A stretch of 64,000 nucleotides of DNA from Clostridium rhizosphaerae (lineage in GTDB: Bacteria > Bacillota > Clostridia > Clostridiales > Clostridiaceae): positions 620,001 to 684,000 of the forward strand of contig NZ_JAESWC010000002.1 of the NCBI RefSeq assembly GCF_016765585.1, read 5' to 3'. The notes below the pieces were generated by a model that saw only the letters and a program-made list of their open reading frames with translations, was not told the origin of the DNA and did no database searches. Below, one piece after another: positions 34,260 through 42,789 of this stretch. Within the stretch, counting starts at the first letter, position 1; each line of letters starts with the position of its first letter. The translations under genes were made by a program, and so were the position numbers.

Positions 34260-35513
34260 TTAATAATATGTTCTTGAGCTTCTTCTTCTTGTATTCTTAA
34301 TTTTAAGAATTAGACCTAACACTCCTAATATAACTATTATAACTGCCAATCCTAATCCAATATAAAGAGCAAGGTTTTGCTTTACTATATCCTTTGTTGA
34401 TATAGTGCTGTATACTTTAAAGCTTCTATTAGCTTCCCTCTCTTTTATGTTTATAGTTCCTGCTGATTTATCAGAACTTAGGTTCCAAACATTTATTTTA
34501 TCAATATTATATTCTTCTTTTAATTCCTTCTTATTTATATCATTATTGTAATAACTTATATCTTCATGAAGAACAAAAGGTACTTCAATCTTCTTTTCTG
34601 GCCCAAAGAATCTAAATGGTTTATAGGTTAAGGTTTCTGTTTTAACAGTATCGCCATTTTTATGAAGTTGAACTTGCTTTTCATTATAGCTCCAGTCAAT
34701 TATCTTTTTCATATCATCAAAAACAGCAGAATCTTGACTATCGTAAACTGATTTCATAACAACGCCAACAAGCTTTCTTCCATCTCTTTCATAAAATGCC
34801 ACCAAAGCTCTTCCGGCAGGTTCTGTATATCCTGTTTTTCCACCTACGCAGCCATCAACGCCAACAAGCTTATTTCTATTTTCAAGTAATAATATGGCTC
34901 CTTTGGAAGTTGTTATTTTACTGTTTTTCTTGGCCATAGTTTCTCTAACCCAATCATTTTTAAAAGCTTCTCTTGCAATAACACTTAAATCATAAGAAGT
35001 TGTATAGTGATTTGGATCATGTAGTCCATTTGGAGAAACAAAATTAGTATTTTTCAATCCTAACTTTTTTGCTCTATCATTCATTAAATCAACAAACTTT
35101 TGAGTATTGCCACTTACATTATCTCCTATCATATATGCAACATCATTAGCTGAGAATAAAAGCAGGGCATCCATTGTGTCTGAAGCAGACATGCTCTCTC
35201 CTATATCCATCTTATGTAAGTTCTTATCTAGAGAATACTCAGGTTGTTTTTTTGCACTCTCTGTATATTTAATTTCATCACTTTTACTTTTATTTTCCGC
35301 AAAAAGCAGTGCAGTCATTAACTTAGTGGTGCTTGCTGGATATTCTTTTTCATCTATATTGTTATTATAAATTATTTCTCCTGTTTCAATATCCATAGTA
35401 ATTCCAGCTTTACCTTGAATCTTAGGCATTCCACTGTCAGCAGCCTTAACTTGCCCTACATTTGCAACAATTAATAGTGAAGCTAATAAAAAGCTAATAG
35501 CAGTACGTTTCAT
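34260..35513 (-). CDS. D-alanyl-D-alanine carboxypeptidase (peptidase S11)
   Basis: A 417-residue low-molecular-weight penicillin-binding protein. It has an Sec signal peptide (residues 1-24), SxxK in PASTTKLMTALL, SxN in LFSANDVAYM and KTG in GGKTGYTEPAGRA, then a PBP5-like beta domain and a C-terminal transmembrane helix (YIGLGLAVIIVILGVLGLIL) with a basic tail. It trims the terminal D-Ala of peptidoglycan stem peptides. DacF/DacB-like sporulation roles or a vegetative role cannot be told apart. TGGAGAG precedes the ATG. Confidence 0.93.
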   Translation of the reverse strand: MKRTAISFLLASLLIVANVGQVKAADSGMPKIQGKAGITMDIETGEIIYNNNIDEKEYPASTTKLMTALLFAENKSKSDEIKYTESAKKQPEYSLDKNLHKMDIGESMSASDTMDALLLFSANDVAYMIGDNVSGNTQKFVDLMNDRAKKLGLKNTNFVSPNGLHDPNHYTTSYDLSVIAREAFKNDWVRETMAKKNSKITTSKGAILLLENRNKLVGVDGCVGGKTGYTEPAGRALVAFYERDGRKLVGVVMKSVYDSQDSAVFDDMKKIIDWSYNEKQVQLHKNGDTVKTETLTYKPFRFFGPEKKIEVPFVLHEDISYYNNDINKKELKEEYNIDKINVWNLSSDKSAGTINIKEREANRSFKVYSTISTKDIVKQNLALYIGLGLAVIIVILGVLGLILKIKNTRRRSSRTYY

Positions 35514-35621
35514 TCAGCATCTCTCCATTTTTTGATATTTTTCACCTTTATTAGAGGTTTTTCACCTTTATCAGTATAACATTTATATCTTTTAAGGACA
35601 AGCAATTGTAGCATGAAAATT

Positions 35622-35679
35622 ATAGAAGAAAACATAAAGGTCGAAACTAAACAGTTTCGACCTTTATGTTTTCTTCTAT
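35622..35679. terminator. 27-bp perfect inverted repeat, terminator of cwlJ-gerQ operon
   Basis: Arms at 35622-35648 and 35653-35679 are exact complements with a 4-nt loop. The right arm includes the stop codon of the gerQ-like gene. The outer stem is AT-rich and can act as the U-tract in either direction, so it probably also stops traffic from the divergent side. Confidence 0.8.
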
Positions 35680-36140
35680 TGGAATATTCTAACGAATTTT
35701 ATTGAATATATATCACATAGAAGTTGTGTTCCTTCAGGTTCTCTTAAGATAATATAGCTTATTCCCACCTTCTCTAGTGTACCTGTTCTATCCTGATAAG
35801 TATTTGTTCCAATGAGAAAGCTAACCAACATTCTTTTCCCTATTTGTGTTCTTAAGTAGCCCTGTGTATAGTTAATATCCTGCTGAACTGGTGCTCCCGG
35901 CTGCATTTCAAAATTATTCTGAAATTGACCAGAGGCAGCATTCATCCCCTGAACGGCTTGTGGTGTTGGAAAAGGCGGTATAGCAGTAGTTCCTCCTGGT
36001 GCTAATGCTGGCATCCCTGCAGAAATGACGGGCATTCCTCCTGGTCCTTGTTGAAACATAGGCATTTGCATATTATCAGAAGTCATTGGTGTATTGTCCA
36101 TTTGTCTAAATGGACAATCATATAAATATTCAGAATTCAT
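35676..36140 (-). CDS. GerQ-like spore coat protein
   Basis: A 154-residue protein. The first ~90 residues are Met-, Pro-, Gly- and Gln-rich with low complexity; the C-terminal ~65 residues (GYLRTQIGKRMLVSFLIGTN and GISYIILREPEGTQ) look like the conserved GerQ domain. In Bacillus, GerQ is a crosslinked inner coat protein needed to place CwlJ in the spore. Here it follows the cwlJ gene by 60 nt, the same partnership. A mother-cell sporulation promoter is expected but not identified. AGGAGGAGC precedes the ATG. Confidence 0.82.
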   Translation of the reverse strand: MNSEYLYDCPFRQMDNTPMTSDNMQMPMFQQGPGGMPVISAGMPALAPGGTTAIPPFPTPQAVQGMNAASGQFQNNFEMQPGAPVQQDINYTQGYLRTQIGKRMLVSFLIGTNTYQDRTGTLEKVGISYIILREPEGTQLLCDIYSIKFVRIFQ

Positions 36141-36200
36141 AAAGCTCCTCCTCTTTATATTAATTTAATATAGATCTTAATTGAAAACATAATGCAATAA

Positions 36201-36644
36201 TCAAGTTTTATAATAAAGTGCTGTTGGATTATAAAAGCAATGTTGATTTACCCTTACCTGAAAACTTCCAGTTCCATTATAAGGAAAAGTATATGGGCAA
36301 GAGGGATTAAAAGGATTAAAGTACCAAAGTGATGCTCCAACTGTAAAAAGTCTGTTTCCGGATATAGCCCAATCAGCAATCTGATAGTGTATATCTTCCG
36401 GTGGATTTGCCCAAACAGTCTGAGGATTTTGAGCTCCTCCAAGTGTAGGACGTACACAGTCAAATTGACCCTTTTGATAAATTATGTTTCTAATACTTCC
36501 CTGTCCTATTCTTTGGTATTCCCCGCTAGCAGCATTCACTCTATTCATTATTACGCTTGCCACGGCTTTCATCCCATTTTCGCCTTCCCCACCAGCTTCA
36601 CATTTTAGTATCCTTGCAAATAGTTCTCTATTATCATACGCCAA
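36201..36644 (-). CDS. cwlJ: Spore cortex-lytic hydrolase CwlJ
   Basis: A 147-residue Hydrolase_2 (SleB/CwlJ) domain with no signal peptide, which is the CwlJ form made in the mother cell. The catalytic-type Glu lies in ILKCEAGGEGENG and further motifs are VIMNRVNAA, FTVGASLWYFNPF and NQHCFYNPTA. It degrades cortex peptidoglycan at germination. TTG 36644 is preferred, with GAGGTGA 7 nt upstream; GTG 36650 is too close. The gerQ-like gene follows on the same strand. Confidence 0.93.
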   Translation of the reverse strand: MAYDNRELFARILKCEAGGEGENGMKAVASVIMNRVNAASGEYQRIGQGSIRNIIYQKGQFDCVRPTLGGAQNPQTVWANPPEDIHYQIADWAISGNRLFTVGASLWYFNPFNPSCPYTFPYNGTGSFQVRVNQHCFYNPTALYYKT

Positions 36645-36746
36645 TCGCACTTCACCTCATCAAATCAACTCATACTACTATCTTATTAACTTGCATCGAA
36701 AATTGTTCTTATTTTTTTAATTTTTTACCTACTTTTTTTATGCAAC

Positions 36747-36779
36747 TGAAAAACCGGCTGAAATTCTCAGCCGGTTTTA
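36747..36779 (-). terminator. Terminator of the phosphofructokinase gene
   Basis: Minus-strand AAACCGGCTGA-GAATT-TCAGCCGGTTT followed by TT and CAG; it starts 30 nt after the pfp stop. Confidence 0.85.
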
Positions 36780-36807
36780 TATTAATTAACTTTATATACA
36801 TTCAAAA

Positions 36808-38031
36808 TTATTCTTCTTTCCTTAAAATCTTTGAAACCCTGGGAGCTCTGATTCTATGTGCCGACTCCAGTCCGGAACCCAAAAGAGGTCTTACATAAAA
36901 CTTAAAAGCATCTGTAACGTTATTTCCTTCAGTATTAATGAATTCATCGCACATATGCTTTGTTTTTCCGGCAACATCTTTAAGAGGCGTTATCTTATAA
37001 TCCACTGAATAGTAACCGGTTCTATGTATAGTTATTGAACCATCTATATTATGCCAAATAGCAAATTGAGCAGCTTTTTCTCCTACTTCTCTAGCTTCAT
37101 GCTGGTCTACATCAGAAACACAACCCATAAAGGAACGCTGAAGATACCCAAATGTATCTGATCTTACTCTTTTGATATTCAAATTTTTCTTTATATAATT
37201 AGCTAGTAAATTTCCTAAGGCGCCTGTTCCTGATAATTGTATGTTTCCATGAGCATCTTTCTCCACATCATCTATAAGCTTTGTAATTATTGGCACTCCA
37301 TTTTTATCCTTTATTCCTTCTGAAACAGCTATAACACATCGCCCATGCTTATCGTAAACTTTTTTAACATCCAGTAAGTACTTTTCCATATCAAAAGGTC
37401 TTTCTGGAAGATATATTAAATGAGGTCCATCATCAGGATACTTTTGGGCTATAGATGAAGCGGCAGTTAAAAATCCTGCATCTCTTCCCATTACAACACC
37501 AATATAAACTCCAGGAAGTGCTCTGTTATCAAGATTTGCTCCTATAAAGGCATTAGCTATAAATCTAGCAGCGGATCCATAGCCTGGTGTATGGTCATTT
37601 ATCATTAAATCATTATCAATAGTCTTTGGTATATGTATAGCTCTAAATTCATAATCGGATTTTTTTGCCTGCTCATTAACTATTCTTACAGTATCAGCAG
37701 AATCATTACCTCCTATGTAGAAGAAATATCTTACGTCATGGGCTTTGAGCACTGAAAATATTTCTTTGCAGTATTTTTCATCAGGTTTATCTCTTGTAGA
37801 AAAAAGTGCTGAGGATGGTGTTACAGCCACTTGCTCTAAATTGTGTGTTGTTTCTTGAGTTAAATCAAAAAAATCTTCATTAATAATGCCTGATACTCCA
37901 TTTACAGCCCCATATACCTTTGTAACCTGCATAAACTTTCTTGATTCCAACACCACTCCAACTAAGGACTGATTAATAACAGCAGTTGGGCCGCCGCCTT
38001 GAGCCACAACTACTTTCCCCTCAAGTTTCAT
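36808..38031 (-). CDS. pfp: 6-phosphofructokinase, PPi-dependent type
   Basis: A 407-residue phosphofructokinase of the long PPi-clade. Phosphate-binding GGGPTAVINQS is at residues 13-23. The donor-deciding site reads GGNDSADT, with Asp where ATP enzymes have Gly, and the catalytic loop reads PKTIDNDL with Lys; both are marks of pyrophosphate use. GRDAGFLTAASS and PERPF follow. It reversibly phosphorylates fructose 6-phosphate with pyrophosphate, saving ATP. The donor call is inferred from these residues. AGGAGG precedes the ATG. Single-gene transcript. Confidence 0.9.
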   Translation of the reverse strand: MKLEGKVVVAQGGGPTAVINQSLVGVVLESRKFMQVTKVYGAVNGVSGIINEDFFDLTQETTHNLEQVAVTPSSALFSTRDKPDEKYCKEIFSVLKAHDVRYFFYIGGNDSADTVRIVNEQAKKSDYEFRAIHIPKTIDNDLMINDHTPGYGSAARFIANAFIGANLDNRALPGVYIGVVMGRDAGFLTAASSIAQKYPDDGPHLIYLPERPFDMEKYLLDVKKVYDKHGRCVIAVSEGIKDKNGVPIITKLIDDVEKDAHGNIQLSGTGALGNLLANYIKKNLNIKRVRSDTFGYLQRSFMGCVSDVDQHEAREVGEKAAQFAIWHNIDGSITIHRTGYYSVDYKITPLKDVAGKTKHMCDEFINTEGNNVTDAFKFYVRPLLGSGLESAHRIRAPRVSKILRKEE

Positions 38032-38114
38032 ATATCTTTCCTCCTTTAGTTATCCCTTAATCCTATGGTATAATTTTACAATACATTTTTTCTCAAAACA
38101 ATAAATATTTTAAT

Positions 38115-38150
38115 CAAAAAAACATGTTTTAGAAATTAATCTAAAACATG
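38115..38150 (-). terminator. Terminator of the 129-codon gene
   Basis: Minus-strand CATGTTTTAGA-TTAATT-TCTAAAACATG followed by UUUUUUUGA, 8 nt after the stop. Confidence 0.88.
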
Positions 38151-38158
38151 CTTCCTTT

Positions 38159-38548
38159 TTATTCTAATATATCCATTTGTTCTTTTCTATTTTCTTGTTT
38201 TGCCTTTAAGTTTTGAAGAGCTTGAGAATCCATATGATCTCCATTGTGTTCGATGTAGCCTTCAGAGAAAGTATAATTTTTCTTTAAACTTTCAAGCTGA
38301 TCATCAGTATCATTTTTCGTGTTATCTCCATAAACTATAGCATTTTTGAGATTTTCTATTTGCTCATCTCTTGCACTTTGAACTTCATAAACATGAGGAA
38401 GTCTGTCAGGATCTCCTATATCTGAGTGTTGCTCTAAATGTCTTTCTGTCCTTGTTTTATTTTCAACTAAATTTATTAAATCATCTACTCTTCTTTCATT
38501 CTCTTTTTGCTGCGCTTTTTTTTGTTTTTCTGCATCTTTATTACTCAT
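38159..38548 (-). CDS. Charged helical hypothetical protein
   Basis: A 129-residue hydrophilic protein rich in Glu, Lys, Asp and Gln, predicted mostly helical: MSNKDAEKQKKAQQKENERR and a C-terminal QNLKAKQENRKEQ. No signal peptide, no membrane helix and no recognised family. ATG 38548 is chosen, with GGAGG 7 nt upstream. Composition resembles small stress or spore proteins, but that is only a resemblance. Confidence 0.7.
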   Translation of the reverse strand: MSNKDAEKQKKAQQKENERRVDDLINLVENKTRTERHLEQHSDIGDPDRLPHVYEVQSARDEQIENLKNAIVYGDNTKNDTDDQLESLKKNYTFSEGYIEHNGDHMDSQALQNLKAKQENRKEQMDILE

Positions 38549-38777
38549 ATTCATTCCTCCTACTTCTAAAGCTAACATAACTTAAAAAGTGCTATACACT
38601 TTCTTATAATCTCAATAATATTGTTGCTAACTTTCATTATTAAAATACTATTTAAAACTTACCAAATTACATAACTATATCTTCCATACCTTTATAGTAA
38701 AAATTAATTTTCATAAGTGAAAGCATATAGGATATAATGATTTTATAAAGTTTTAATTATAAGATGGTGGTGTTACG

Positions 38778-39515
38778 ATGAATGAAACAATAAATTTAAT
38801 AAAATCACATAAATCCATACGAAAATATTTAAACAAACCTGTGAAAGACAATATTATAAAAGAGATAATCTCTTCAGCACAGGCTGCATCTACTTCAAGT
38901 TTTATGCAGGCTTATACAATAATTAATGTTATGGATATAGAAAAAAGAAATACTATAAGAATTTTATCTGGTGACCAAACCTACATTGAAGAATGTCCTC
39001 TGTTTCTTGTTTTTTGTGCTGATCTTCATAAATTTGAAATTGCAGGCAGCTTAAATAGTGAACAAATTGAACAAGGATATACAGAAGCTTTCATAATTGC
39101 AACAGTAGATACGGCTTTGGCAGCCCAAAATGCTATGCTTGCTGCAGAGTCCCTAGGTCTAGGAGGCGTTTACATAGGAGGTATCAGAAATAATCCAAAT
39201 GAAATATCAAAACTTCTGGAATTGCCTGATAATGTTTATGCTGTATTTGGCATGTGCCTCGGTTATCCAGCTGATAATCCTGAAACAAAGCTCAGACTTC
39301 CCCTTGATGCAGTCTGCTGTACTGATAAATATGATATCGACAGTAAAATAGACTTAATTAAACAATATGATAAAAAAATAAGTGATTATTATATAGAAAG
39401 AACCAATGCTCTGCGAAGTGATACATGGACAAGACAAATGGCCAAACATATGAGTAAGCCTTTAAGACCTCATATGAAAGAGTTTTTAGATAGAAAAGGC
39501 TTTTTAAAAAAATAA
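38778..39515 (+). CDS. NfsA/Frp-type FMN-dependent NAD(P)H oxidoreductase
   Basis: A 245-residue nitroreductase-fold flavoprotein. FMN-contact motifs are SHKSIRKYLNKPV at the N-terminus and QAASTSSFMQAYTII near residue 35; the AALAAQNAMLAAESLGLGG-like helix (read in parts) and the C-terminal basic RTNALRSDTWTRQMAKHM agree with the NfsA/Frp family. It transfers electrons from NADPH to flavins, quinones or nitro compounds; the physiological partner is unknown. It is followed by the double-CxxC gene after 19 nt, probably one transcript. Confidence 0.9.
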   Translation: MNETINLIKSHKSIRKYLNKPVKDNIIKEIISSAQAASTSSFMQAYTIINVMDIEKRNTIRILSGDQTYIEECPLFLVFCADLHKFEIAGSLNSEQIEQGYTEAFIIATVDTALAAQNAMLAAESLGLGGVYIGGIRNNPNEISKLLELPDNVYAVFGMCLGYPADNPETKLRLPLDAVCCTDKYDIDSKIDLIKQYDKKISDYYIERTNALRSDTWTRQMAKHMSKPLRPHMKEFLDRKGFLKK

Positions 39516-39534
39516 TTTTGAGAGGATTTATTTA

Positions 39535-40260
39535 ATGAAGCAAAAGATATATGAAATTCCCATTTGGGAAGCTTATGAAACAAAAAACTGTGAATGCCCT
39601 CTTTGCAGTATAGAAAAAAAATCTGATGACAATTTTATACAAACCTTATTTTCTGAAATGGTTATGGATGTCCGCTTAAACCCTCACCTTGTTGAAAACT
39701 ATGATTTTTGTCATGAACACTTCGAAAAGCTATATAGATATCCGGATAAATGCGGCTTAGCTGTACTCACTAATAGAATTTTACACTTGAAAAAAGAAGC
39801 CTTAAAAAGTAGTGAGCTGCCACGAAAAAGTGTCTCTAAAAACCCAATCAAAAAACTATTTATAAAAAATATAGAGACGATTCAGGATAAAAAGGAATGC
39901 TTGCTATGTAATAAATTAGATGAAAGTATGAATAATTATATGAAAACTTTAGTTAATCTTTGGGTAAAGGAAGAAAATTTTAAGGAGATCTATAAAAATT
40001 CAAGAGGATTTTGCTTAAAACATTACAATCAAGTACTTAAAATCTCTTCTGTTATAATCAATAATCAACTTAAACAGGAAGAGTTTATTGAGATTACTTC
40101 AAAGATTCAAGAAGAGAACTTAAACAGACTTCAGCAGGAATTGGAGTGGTTTATTTCAAAGTTTGACTACCGCTTTGCTAATGAGCCATGGAATACTTCA
40201 AAAGATGCTTTAATAAGAACTATACAAAAGCTTATAGGAAATTATAATACAAAAATATAA
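39535..40260 (+). CDS. Double CxxC / CxxxH protein (DUF6062-like)
   Basis: A 241-residue protein with two similar halves. The first has C-E-C-P-L-C near residue 20 and FCHEHFEKL near residue 60; the second has CLLC near residue 123 and GFCLKHYNQV near residue 160. This looks like an internal duplication of a Cys2-Cys-His metal-binding unit. I recall it as clostridial DUF6062, function unknown. Separated by 19 nt from the flavin reductase. GAGAGGAT precedes the ATG. Confidence 0.75.
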   Translation: MKQKIYEIPIWEAYETKNCECPLCSIEKKSDDNFIQTLFSEMVMDVRLNPHLVENYDFCHEHFEKLYRYPDKCGLAVLTNRILHLKKEALKSSELPRKSVSKNPIKKLFIKNIETIQDKKECLLCNKLDESMNNYMKTLVNLWVKEENFKEIYKNSRGFCLKHYNQVLKISSVIINNQLKQEEFIEITSKIQEENLNRLQQELEWFISKFDYRFANEPWNTSKDALIRTIQKLIGNYNTKI

Positions 40261-40278
40261 TATTGATAACAATTCTTA

Positions 40279-40307
40279 TTTACAAACTCATCTCATTATG
40301 CTATTAT
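40279..40307 (+). promoter_or_regulatory. Promoter of the S4 paralogue
   Basis: TTTACA at 40279-40284, 17-nt spacer, TATTAT at 40302-40307. It gives an RNA leader of about 50 nt. Confidence 0.65.
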
Positions 40308-40366
40308 AATAAAGGCTGTTGGCGCCAAATTACCGCAATATAATAACATTATATTGGAGGTATACT

Positions 40367-40948
40367 ATGGCAAGATATTTAGGACCTAGATTTAAAGTAG
40401 CAAGACATTTGGGCGTAAATGTATTTAATCACCCAAAAGCCTTAAATAGAGGTGCAAAGCCTCATAGAAATCTCTCTGAATATGGAGAGCAACTTTTAGA
40501 AAAACAAAAACTCAAAGCATATTACGGTGTACTTGAAAAACAATTTAGACGTTATGTGTTTGATGCACTAAATTCTAAGCAAAAATCTGAAGAGTTTTTA
40601 ATACAAAACTTAGAAAGAAGATTGGATAATATAGTATATAGACTTGGTTTTGCTTCTACTCTAAGACAAGCAAGACAAATGGTTGTACATGGCCATGTCC
40701 TAGTTAATGGAAGCAGAATAGATATACCTTCCTACAAAGTTAAAGTAGGTGAGGTGCTTACGTTAAGAGAAAAATCCAGGAAAAATGAAATGTTTACTGA
40801 AAATTTCATATGTACTGAAAATGTGTACAGTTATCTTGAAAAAGATAAAAATGACTTTTCAGGTAAGCTGACTAAGCTTCCTATAAAGGATGAAATCCCT
40901 ATAAACTTAAAATTTTCAAAAATATTAGAGTTTTACTCTAAAAACTAA
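40367..40948 (+). CDS. rpsD: Ribosomal protein S4 paralogue without zinc cysteines
   Basis: A 193-residue S4-family protein starting [19 protein letters not shown]. The N-terminal domain lacks the CxxxxxC zinc-type cysteines of many S4 proteins. The S4 RNA-binding core is intact: [20 protein letters not shown] and [12 protein letters not shown]. The C-terminus diverges into an acidic and Lys-rich tail that is unlike common S4. It stands alone with its own promoter, away from the alpha operon where primary rpsD normally lies. ATG 40367 has TTGGAGG upstream. Probably the zinc-independent second copy; a regulatory role in zinc shortage is inferred. Confidence 0.88.
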   Translation: MARYLGPRFKVARHLGVNVFNHPKALNRGAKPHRNLSEYGEQLLEKQKLKAYYGVLEKQFRRYVFDALNSKQKSEEFLIQNLERRLDNIVYRLGFASTLRQARQMVVHGHVLVNGSRIDIPSYKVKVGEVLTLREKSRKNEMFTENFICTENVYSYLEKDKNDFSGKLTKLPIKDEIPINLKFSKILEFYSKN

Positions 40949-40964
40949 TTATTAATTTGTATGC

Positions 40965-41023
40965 AAAAACCGGACTGTCTTATATAACTTTATGAATTGA
41001 AGCTATATAAACAATCCGGTTTA
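40965..41023. terminator. Long hairpin terminator between rpsD paralogue and HNH gene
   Basis: Outer AAACCGGA..TGT pairs with ACAATCCGGTTT; inner TATATA/TATATA pairings extend it. T-rich tail on the plus strand. Convergent genes share it. Confidence 0.8.
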
Positions 41024-41422
41024 TTATATTAAAACAACCATTATTTCATAATAATCTTCAAGCATCTGTTCATCATATATTTTCCTTCCCATAAGCCTGT
41101 AAATTATATCTTCTTTCTTATATCCTTCCTTGAATAGCTTTAAGTCCTTAAAAAACTTTTTAGCTCTAGTTTTATTAAGTTCAAGAATAATAATCAGTTC
41201 CTCCATAGTGTAAAAATTCTTATTCAATATATTTCTAAGCTTTTCCTGCATTTCTAGCTTATACTCAATATCTATTTTACTGTTTCTATGGGGACCCTGT
41301 TTACCTCTATGATGCTCAGGGCATAAATATTTATAATTTAGAGGAAAATCCAATCCTCCTTCATTCTTATGAACTATATGATGAATATCAGCTTGTCTGC
41401 TGCAAACCTCACACTTATACAA
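41024..41422 (-). CDS. HNH-type nuclease-like protein
   Basis: A 132-residue protein with an HNH-like zinc motif at residues 4-41: C-E-V-C, DIHHIVHKNEGG, then LCPEHH. The rest is helical with a possible DNA-binding helix-turn-helix (MEELIIILELNKTRAKKFF). The HNH part is short and may be a nuclease or only a DNA-binding module. No neighbours suggest restriction or phage context. TTG 41422 has AAGGAGG upstream. Role unknown. Confidence 0.75.
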   Translation of the reverse strand: MYKCEVCSRQADIHHIVHKNEGGLDFPLNYKYLCPEHHRGKQGPHRNSKIDIEYKLEMQEKLRNILNKNFYTMEELIIILELNKTRAKKFFKDLKLFKEGYKKEDIIYRLMGRKIYDEQMLEDYYEIMVVLI

Positions 41423-41611
41423 TAAGAATTTCCTCCTTCTCTTAATCTTTACTATTTATAATTCTTATTAATAAGAGTACTTTTTAATTTATATGTTCTT
41501 TATTATATTATATGCAGTAAATTCTTTAAGTTTATTATATCATATTTATGCTAATACTTTGACATTATTAATAAAATTCCAATAAAATAATATCACTTCT
41601 ATTTATTGTAA

Positions 41612-42487
41612 TTACAGTTTGTTATCTATAAAATTTTTTATGAGTAACGAAACATATTCTGGCTTTTCTTCCTGAGGTCCATGCCCACAATGCTCTATTA
41701 TTATAAGCTGAGAATCTATCATATCTCTGTTTAATCTATAGCCATCTGACAGGGGAATCCACTTATCATTTTCTCCCCAAATAATAAGAGTTGGTACTTT
41801 TATGCTTTTAACTTTTTCGTAGTCAAACTCTGTAAAGCTTAAATTTTTAACTAATTCTATAAACGCTTCTATACTTCCTTTTGTTTTCATAGGTTTATAA
41901 TATCCTTCTATCGTATCTTCACCTATAATTTTATCATTATAGAAAGCCCATCTAATAATTCTTTTAACTAATTTTCTACTCATGCAAAACTCTAACATCT
42001 TCAAAGTAATCTTTAAACGGCTTAACTTTACTAAAAATTTTGTAACTTCCTTATTTCCTTGATATCCTGCACTGTCTATAAGTATCATTCCTTTAATCTT
42101 ATGCGGATATTTTAAAGAAGTATTTAATGCTACTTCTCCTCCAAGAGAATTGCCAACAATTATAGTCTTATCTATATTATAATAATTCATAAGAGCTATG
42201 GTCTGATCTGTAAATATATCTATGCTATATTTTGAATCTTTTTTTTCTGAAAGACCTGCACCTGTAAAATCCATACCGAACACATGAAAATCTTTAGAAA
42301 GATCGTCTATAAGATATCTCCAAGTAAATATTGAAGCAGCTATTCCATTCAAAAAAATTATGTTTTCACCTTTTCCTTTTTCAACAATATATGTTTTTGA
42401 ACCATTTAAATTTATAAATCGTCCGTTGCCACCAAAAATACTTTCATCAGCTAGTTTTTTCTCATTATAGTATATTTCTCTGCTCAC
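41612..42487 (-). CDS. Alpha/beta fold hydrolase
   Basis: A 291-residue cytoplasmic alpha/beta hydrolase. The oxyanion region is NIIFLNGIAAS, the nucleophile elbow VGNSLGGEVALN, the acid in LIIWGENDKWIP and the His in IEHCGHGPQEEKP. It is of the ester/epoxide hydrolase-like group; substrate unknown. GTG 42487 with GGTGATAAA upstream. Single gene. Confidence 0.88.
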   Translation of the reverse strand: MSREIYYNEKKLADESIFGGNGRFINLNGSKTYIVEKGKGENIIFLNGIAASIFTWRYLIDDLSKDFHVFGMDFTGAGLSEKKDSKYSIDIFTDQTIALMNYYNIDKTIIVGNSLGGEVALNTSLKYPHKIKGMILIDSAGYQGNKEVTKFLVKLSRLKITLKMLEFCMSRKLVKRIIRWAFYNDKIIGEDTIEGYYKPMKTKGSIEAFIELVKNLSFTEFDYEKVKSIKVPTLIIWGENDKWIPLSDGYRLNRDMIDSQLIIIEHCGHGPQEEKPEYVSLLIKNFIDNKL

Positions 42488-42564
42488 TTTATCACCTGTT
42501 CTAAATATAAGATTTTTACTAAGAAATTTAACTTAAAGCCTTATATTTTATTTAAATTTAAGTG

Positions 42565-42616
42565 CTGTTTAATAATAGTGTTGATATAAGCATGTTCTTT
42601 TATATTTTAGAAAGCA
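42565..42616. repeat. Direct repeat copy A
   Basis: About 80% identical to 42740-42789. Shared core: CTGTTyAAkAAkAGT, TTGATA, and TATATTkTAGAAAGCA at the right end. Two extra bases in this copy. Confidence 0.65.
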
Positions 42617-42660
42617 AATCTACTGCAAACCATCATGGTTACAGTAAATATTTAAATATT

Positions 42661-42692
42661 TTTATAGGTTTATAGGTTTATAGGTTTATATT
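42661..42692. repeat. 8-bp tandem repeat
   Basis: TATAGGTT repeated three times, with a fourth partial unit. Such short repeats can expand by slippage; no reading frame uses it. Confidence 0.85.
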
Positions 42693-42739
42693 TAAATATG
42701 TAAATAATAAAAATGCCATTACTTGCTTTTAATAAAAAC

Positions 42740-42789
42740 CTGTTCAAGAAGAGTATTGATACAAAATGTTTTTTATATTGTAGAAAGCA
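42740..42789. repeat. Direct repeat copy B
   Basis: Diverged copy of 42565-42616, period about 175 bp. Confidence 0.65.

Noticed and set aside
41024-41422. Restriction system
   Set aside because: A single HNH-like protein without a methylase or specificity gene beside it does not support a restriction system.
42661-42692. Possible CRISPR-like repeat
   Set aside because: The unit is 8 bp with no spacers and no cas gene in the window.
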